Positions 61,236 through 64,000 of a DNA stretch of 64,000 bases are shown here, in pieces (the first letter of the stretch is position 1; each line of letters starts with the position of its first letter). The stretch is from NCBI GenBank assembly GCA_947497895.1, contig CANMIL010000016.1:1-64000 (forward strand), written 5' to 3'. Source of the stretch: an uncultured Tenacibaculum sp. Its GTDB lineage: Bacteria; Bacteroidota; Bacteroidia; Flavobacteriales; Flavobacteriaceae. A program made the translations under genes and the position numbers. The notes under the pieces were generated by a model. The model was not told the DNA's origin and did no database searches. It worked only from the letters and a program-made list of their open reading frames with translations.

Positions 61236-62188
61236 TATCTTCTTGGTTTGTATTTAGATTTTGTAAAGATTTCCTCTTCACTTGTTCTTATTAACTCGTG
61301 CAAAGATACATCATTATTTTTCATATATGACTTGACTATTTGCCATCCTACCCACTCTCCTATTCTTCCTGGTGATAAATTATCTTGCCCCATATAAAAC
61401 TTAGAAAAAGGTGCTAAATCCAAAAACCTCTTATCCAAACTTTTATCTGTACTAAATAACAAATCTTTTTCTATAAAATAGCGCCATATTTCTTCCTCAT
61501 TAACCAATGCCCAGTCAAACTTTTCCTTACTATATCCTATCTTCAAATAATCCGGCTGTTTTCCTAAATACGCATCTTTAACATACATCTTTTTCCCTTT
61601 GTAAACCATTTTCTCGATAAAGGTTCTTTTATTCATTGATAGAACCTGCTTATCTACAATATTCGAGGCTACATCAACGACGATAGACTCTTTTCTATTA
61701 TTTTGCTTCACGTAGGCTGGATAATCACCATAAAATTTATGATCCTCACCTAAATACGCATCTAATGAAACAAGTAATAAACTATCTCTATACACCACTC
61801 TACTCTCATAATCTATGTTTGTTAGCATCGTAATTACTCTTGGGCTTTTGAATTTCGGATTATAGTACTTTACATATTGAAATAAGGTTTTTAATTGATT
61901 CTCAACTTCATTTATATCATTATATACTTTTTGAGTTTCTTCAAACAATTCTAATTCATCAGTATCTATCCTTTTATTATTCCACACAGAATCATGAACA
62001 AAGCTCGGAAACAAAAATGGATATGAAGATTTAAGTTCATTTAAACTCTTTTTGCTCTGATAAAAATCTTTGTCAAATCTATTCACATCAAAGCTTACTT
62101 TAACCTCTGAAACATCAATTTCTAGTTTGTTTTCTTTTTCACAAGACATTAAAATAACGGCTAAAAAAAGAGCTATAATTTTTCGCAT
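61235..62188 (-). CDS. gldB: gliding motility lipoprotein GldB
   Basis: A 317-residue lipoprotein with lipobox LMSC (Cys at about residue 16) after an N-terminal signal sequence. The body matches GldB: VSFDVNRFDKDFYQ, LKSSYPFLFPSFVHDSVW, SLDAYLGEDHKFYGDYP and GRIGEWVGWQIVKSYMKNN. GldB is required for gliding and is linked to the type IX machinery in Flavobacterium, consistent with the two T9SS cargo genes of this window. It is divergent from nadE. Confidence 0.92.
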   Translation of the reverse strand: MRKIIALFLAVILMSCEKENKLEIDVSEVKVSFDVNRFDKDFYQSKKSLNELKSSYPFLFPSFVHDSVWNNKRIDTDELELFEETQKVYNDINEVENQLKTLFQYVKYYNPKFKSPRVITMLTNIDYESRVVYRDSLLLVSLDAYLGEDHKFYGDYPAYVKQNNRKESIVVDVASNIVDKQVLSMNKRTFIEKMVYKGKKMYVKDAYLGKQPDYLKIGYSKEKFDWALVNEEEIWRYFIEKDLLFSTDKSLDKRFLDLAPFSKFYMGQDNLSPGRIGEWVGWQIVKSYMKNNDVSLHELIRTSEEEIFTKSKYKPRR

Positions 62189-62281
62189 TAACTATTATTA
62201 TTTACATTTAACTTTTACAACGTCGAAATTACTAAATTAGTTTCATCGAAAGAAAACTCATCTAAAAGAAAAACATATTAT

Positions 62282-63070
62282 ATGAACGCACCTAAAGTTA
62301 TAGATCATATTGTAAATTGGTTAAAAGACTATGCTACCAATGCTAAAGTGAATGGATTTGTTGTTGGTATTTCAGGAGGAATCGATAGCGCTGTTACTTC
62401 AACTTTATGCGCGAAAACAGGCTTACCTACCCTATGTGTAGAATTACCTATTCATCAGGCCGAAAGTCAAGTTAATCGCGCTAATGAACATATAAAACAA
62501 TTAAGAGAGCGATTTAGTAATGTAAACGAAGCTGAGGTAAACCTAACTAGTACTTTTGAAGATTTTAAAACTGTAGTTCCTAAAGTTGAATCTTCTCCTA
62601 AAGTAGATTTAGCTTTGGCAAATACGAGAGCAAGATTAAGAATGACTACATTGTATTATTTTGCAGGACTCCATGGATTACTTGTAGCTGGAACAGGGAA
62701 TAAGGTTGAAGATTTTGGAGTTGGTTTTTTTACGAAGTATGGTGATGGTGGTGTAGACTTAAGCCCTATTGCAGATTTAGTAAAATCGGAAGTTTACGCT
62801 TTGGCTGCTGAATTAGGAGTACCACAATCGATACAAAAAGCACAACCTACAGATGGCTTATTTGGTGATAGTCGTACAGATGAAGATCAGATAGGAGCTT
62901 CATATGACGAGCTTGAATGGGCTATGGATATGCAAAATGAAGGCAAGGTCTTAAAAGACTTTACAGGAAGACAATCGGAAGTATATAAAATTTACACCCG
63001 ATTAAATCGCATAAACCAACATAAAATGATTCCTATTCCGGTTTGTGAAATACCTGCAGAACTAAAGTAA
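62282..63070 (+). CDS. nadE: ammonia-dependent NAD synthetase
   Basis: A 262-residue enzyme converting nicotinic acid adenine dinucleotide to NAD with ATP and ammonia. It has the PP-loop SGGIDSAV (Ser31-Val38), ANTRARLRMTTLYYFA, GTGNKVEDFGVGFFTKYGDGGVDLSPIADL, and a C-terminal NQHKMIPIPVCEIP. There is no N-terminal glutaminase domain, so ammonia must come from elsewhere. The order dnaG-nadE-gldB-gldC is conserved in Flavobacteriia. Confidence 0.95.
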   Translation: MNAPKVIDHIVNWLKDYATNAKVNGFVVGISGGIDSAVTSTLCAKTGLPTLCVELPIHQAESQVNRANEHIKQLRERFSNVNEAEVNLTSTFEDFKTVVPKVESSPKVDLALANTRARLRMTTLYYFAGLHGLLVAGTGNKVEDFGVGFFTKYGDGGVDLSPIADLVKSEVYALAAELGVPQSIQKAQPTDGLFGDSRTDEDQIGASYDELEWAMDMQNEGKVLKDFTGRQSEVYKIYTRLNRINQHKMIPIPVCEIPAELK

Positions 63071-63193
63071 GTTCACAGAAATCATCTGTTGCTTTATTTT
63101 CTTGTATGCCTGCTTCTTTTTACCATTAGATATCTTAAACGGAAGTAAGATTAATAATCTAATTAGTTCAAAAAACTGCAGTAACTTTTTCAT
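63062..63193 (-). CDS. possible 43-aa small protein downstream of dnaG
   Basis: An ATG-to-TAG frame on the minus strand encodes MKKLLQFFELIRLLILLP followed by a Lys-rich second half. One amphipathic or membrane-associated helix is plausible. It starts 108 bases after the dnaG stop codon, in the same direction, and its 3' end overlaps the nadE stop by nine bases. No homologue was recognised and it could be a chance frame. Confidence 0.3.
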   Translation of the reverse strand: MKKLLQFFELIRLLILLPFKISNGKKKQAYKKIKQQMISVNLL

Positions 63194-63301
63194 GATCTTT
63201 TGGTTTGATTTCTTGTTCTTTTCGGGGCTAATTTAGAAAAAAAGTATAAATAAATTGGAATTTCATCAAAAGAAAATCACCTTTTTTAACAATTAAAGCA
63301 C

Positions 63302-64000
63302 TTATACTACTCTATTTAACTTCTCTGAGAGTAGGTTTCTAAGTGCGTTATAGTTATTTATTTCTTCCAAATCAACCTCTATTACTTCATTTCGAATATC
63401 TTCCATAACTCCCTTAATCTTCTTATCAATTAATACTCTTCTTAAATTTAATATCGCATCAGTCACTAACTTAGGTAAAAGCTTCTCTATTGCCGTAATA
63501 TGCACCTCTTTTTTCTCCCAATTACTTAAAATATAGCGCTCCTCGTCCATTAATATATTCGTTACTAAACCAGACACCTCAGTATTTTCATGCATTATTA
63601 GCTCGTCAATTACTATTTTTTCTCGTTGATTCAATTGATTTACCAATGCATGATACGTGAGTTTGAAAATTTCATTTGAAAATTCGATTTCATCCTCTTG
63701 TAAATTCAAATACAATTCGTTAAAAACTGTATTCTGGTATTCCTCTTTCTCTAAAATTGGTTTACCATATTTATCATGAGCATCAACCCAATTCACAAAC
63801 TCAACTATTTCATTACCATATAATAGAAGAATTCGAATAATCTCTTTTTCAAGAATGGATACTTGATCAATGTTATGAGTTTGTTTTCCTTTACCTCTGG
63901 CTCTCAAAACTTCCATTCCCTTACCTCTCGGCGAAGCAGCTTCATCAGATGCTCCACTTCTTGTAGGTCTTGAAAGACTACCTTTTGAATTTCCCCCTGC
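63302..64000 (-). CDS. dnaG: DNA primase, C-terminal part (5' end outside window)
   Basis: The frame is open across the window edge, so 232 C-terminal residues are visible. A low-complexity Gly/Ser/Arg linker (to about 63900) is followed by a helical domain starting ILEKEIIRILLLYGNEIV, typical of the DnaB-interacting C-terminal domain of Bacteroidota DnaG. The catalytic TOPRIM and zinc domains lie outside. The Met at 63916 is internal. DnaG makes RNA primers at the replication fork. Neighbourhood (nadE, gldB, gldC) supports the call. Confidence 0.75.
   Translation of the reverse strand, partial: AGGNSKGSLSRPTRSGASDEAASPRGKGMEVLRARGKGKQTHNIDQVSILEKEIIRILLLYGNEIVEFVNWVDAHDKYGKPILEKEEYQNTVFNELYLNLQEDEIEFSNEIFKLTYHALVNQLNQREKIVIDELIMHENTEVSGLVTNILMDEERYILSNWEKKEVHITAIEKLLPKLVTDAILNLRRVLIDKKIKGVMEDIRNEVIEVDLEEINNYNALRNLLSEKLNRVV

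Overview
The window looks like chromosomal DNA of a marine member of the Flavobacteriaceae (Bacteroidota). It is AT-rich. Several genes carry the Bacteroidota -7 promoter element TAnnTTTG, and start codons usually lack a Shine-Dalgarno sequence. Lineage markers include gliding proteins GldB and GldC, a TamL-type lipoprotein, SusC/SusD, a hybrid two-component regulator, GLPGLI proteins and type IX secretion (T9SS) sorting tails. No phage, insertion sequence, integrase, CRISPR array or replication origin was seen.

Layout. 1-104: end of a tRNA-Asp gene and its terminator. 343-2604: exported S15/CocE-type hydrolase. 2780-6932: aromatic amino acid operon (pheA, aminotransferase, tyrA, DAHP synthase-chorismate mutase), preceded by a Phe/Tyr-rich leader peptide and mutually exclusive RNA hairpins, a textbook attenuator. 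6937-12671: housekeeping genes (rsgA, dtd, TatD-like, TcdA-like, YceI-like, lipB). 12738-15722: T9SS-exported metalloprotease. 15776-23265: a GLPGLI / outer-membrane receptor cluster divergent from a histidine kinase-response regulator pair, with three 10-bp-phased GTTAA repeats between them. 23320-29373: deoxynucleoside kinase, TrmH-like methyltransferase, TamL, fbaA and a zinc-ribbon-less accD.

29687-56580 is a large polysaccharide utilisation locus. The left arm (minus strand) reads regulator, sulfatase, galM, sodium/sugar symporter, galK, galT, galE. The right arm (plus strand) reads GH110-type alpha-galactosidase, SusC, SusD, a second GH110-like beta-helix protein, two more sulfatases and a formylglycine-generating enzyme. 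A third GH110-like enzyme with a T9SS tail faces back from the right edge. The suggested working model is as follows. A sulfated alpha-1,3-galactose-containing glycan is trimmed at the surface and imported by SusCD. It is then desulfated by sulfatases that the local FGE activates, and cleaved to galactose by exo-alpha-galactosidases. Galactose is taken up by the symporter and converted through the Leloir pathway. A 21-bp-spaced direct repeat just upstream of a promoter in the divergent region is the probable regulator site.

56696-64000 returns to core genes: rpsO-pnp, a folK-deoxynucleoside kinase fusion, gldC-gldB, nadE and the 3' part of dnaG.
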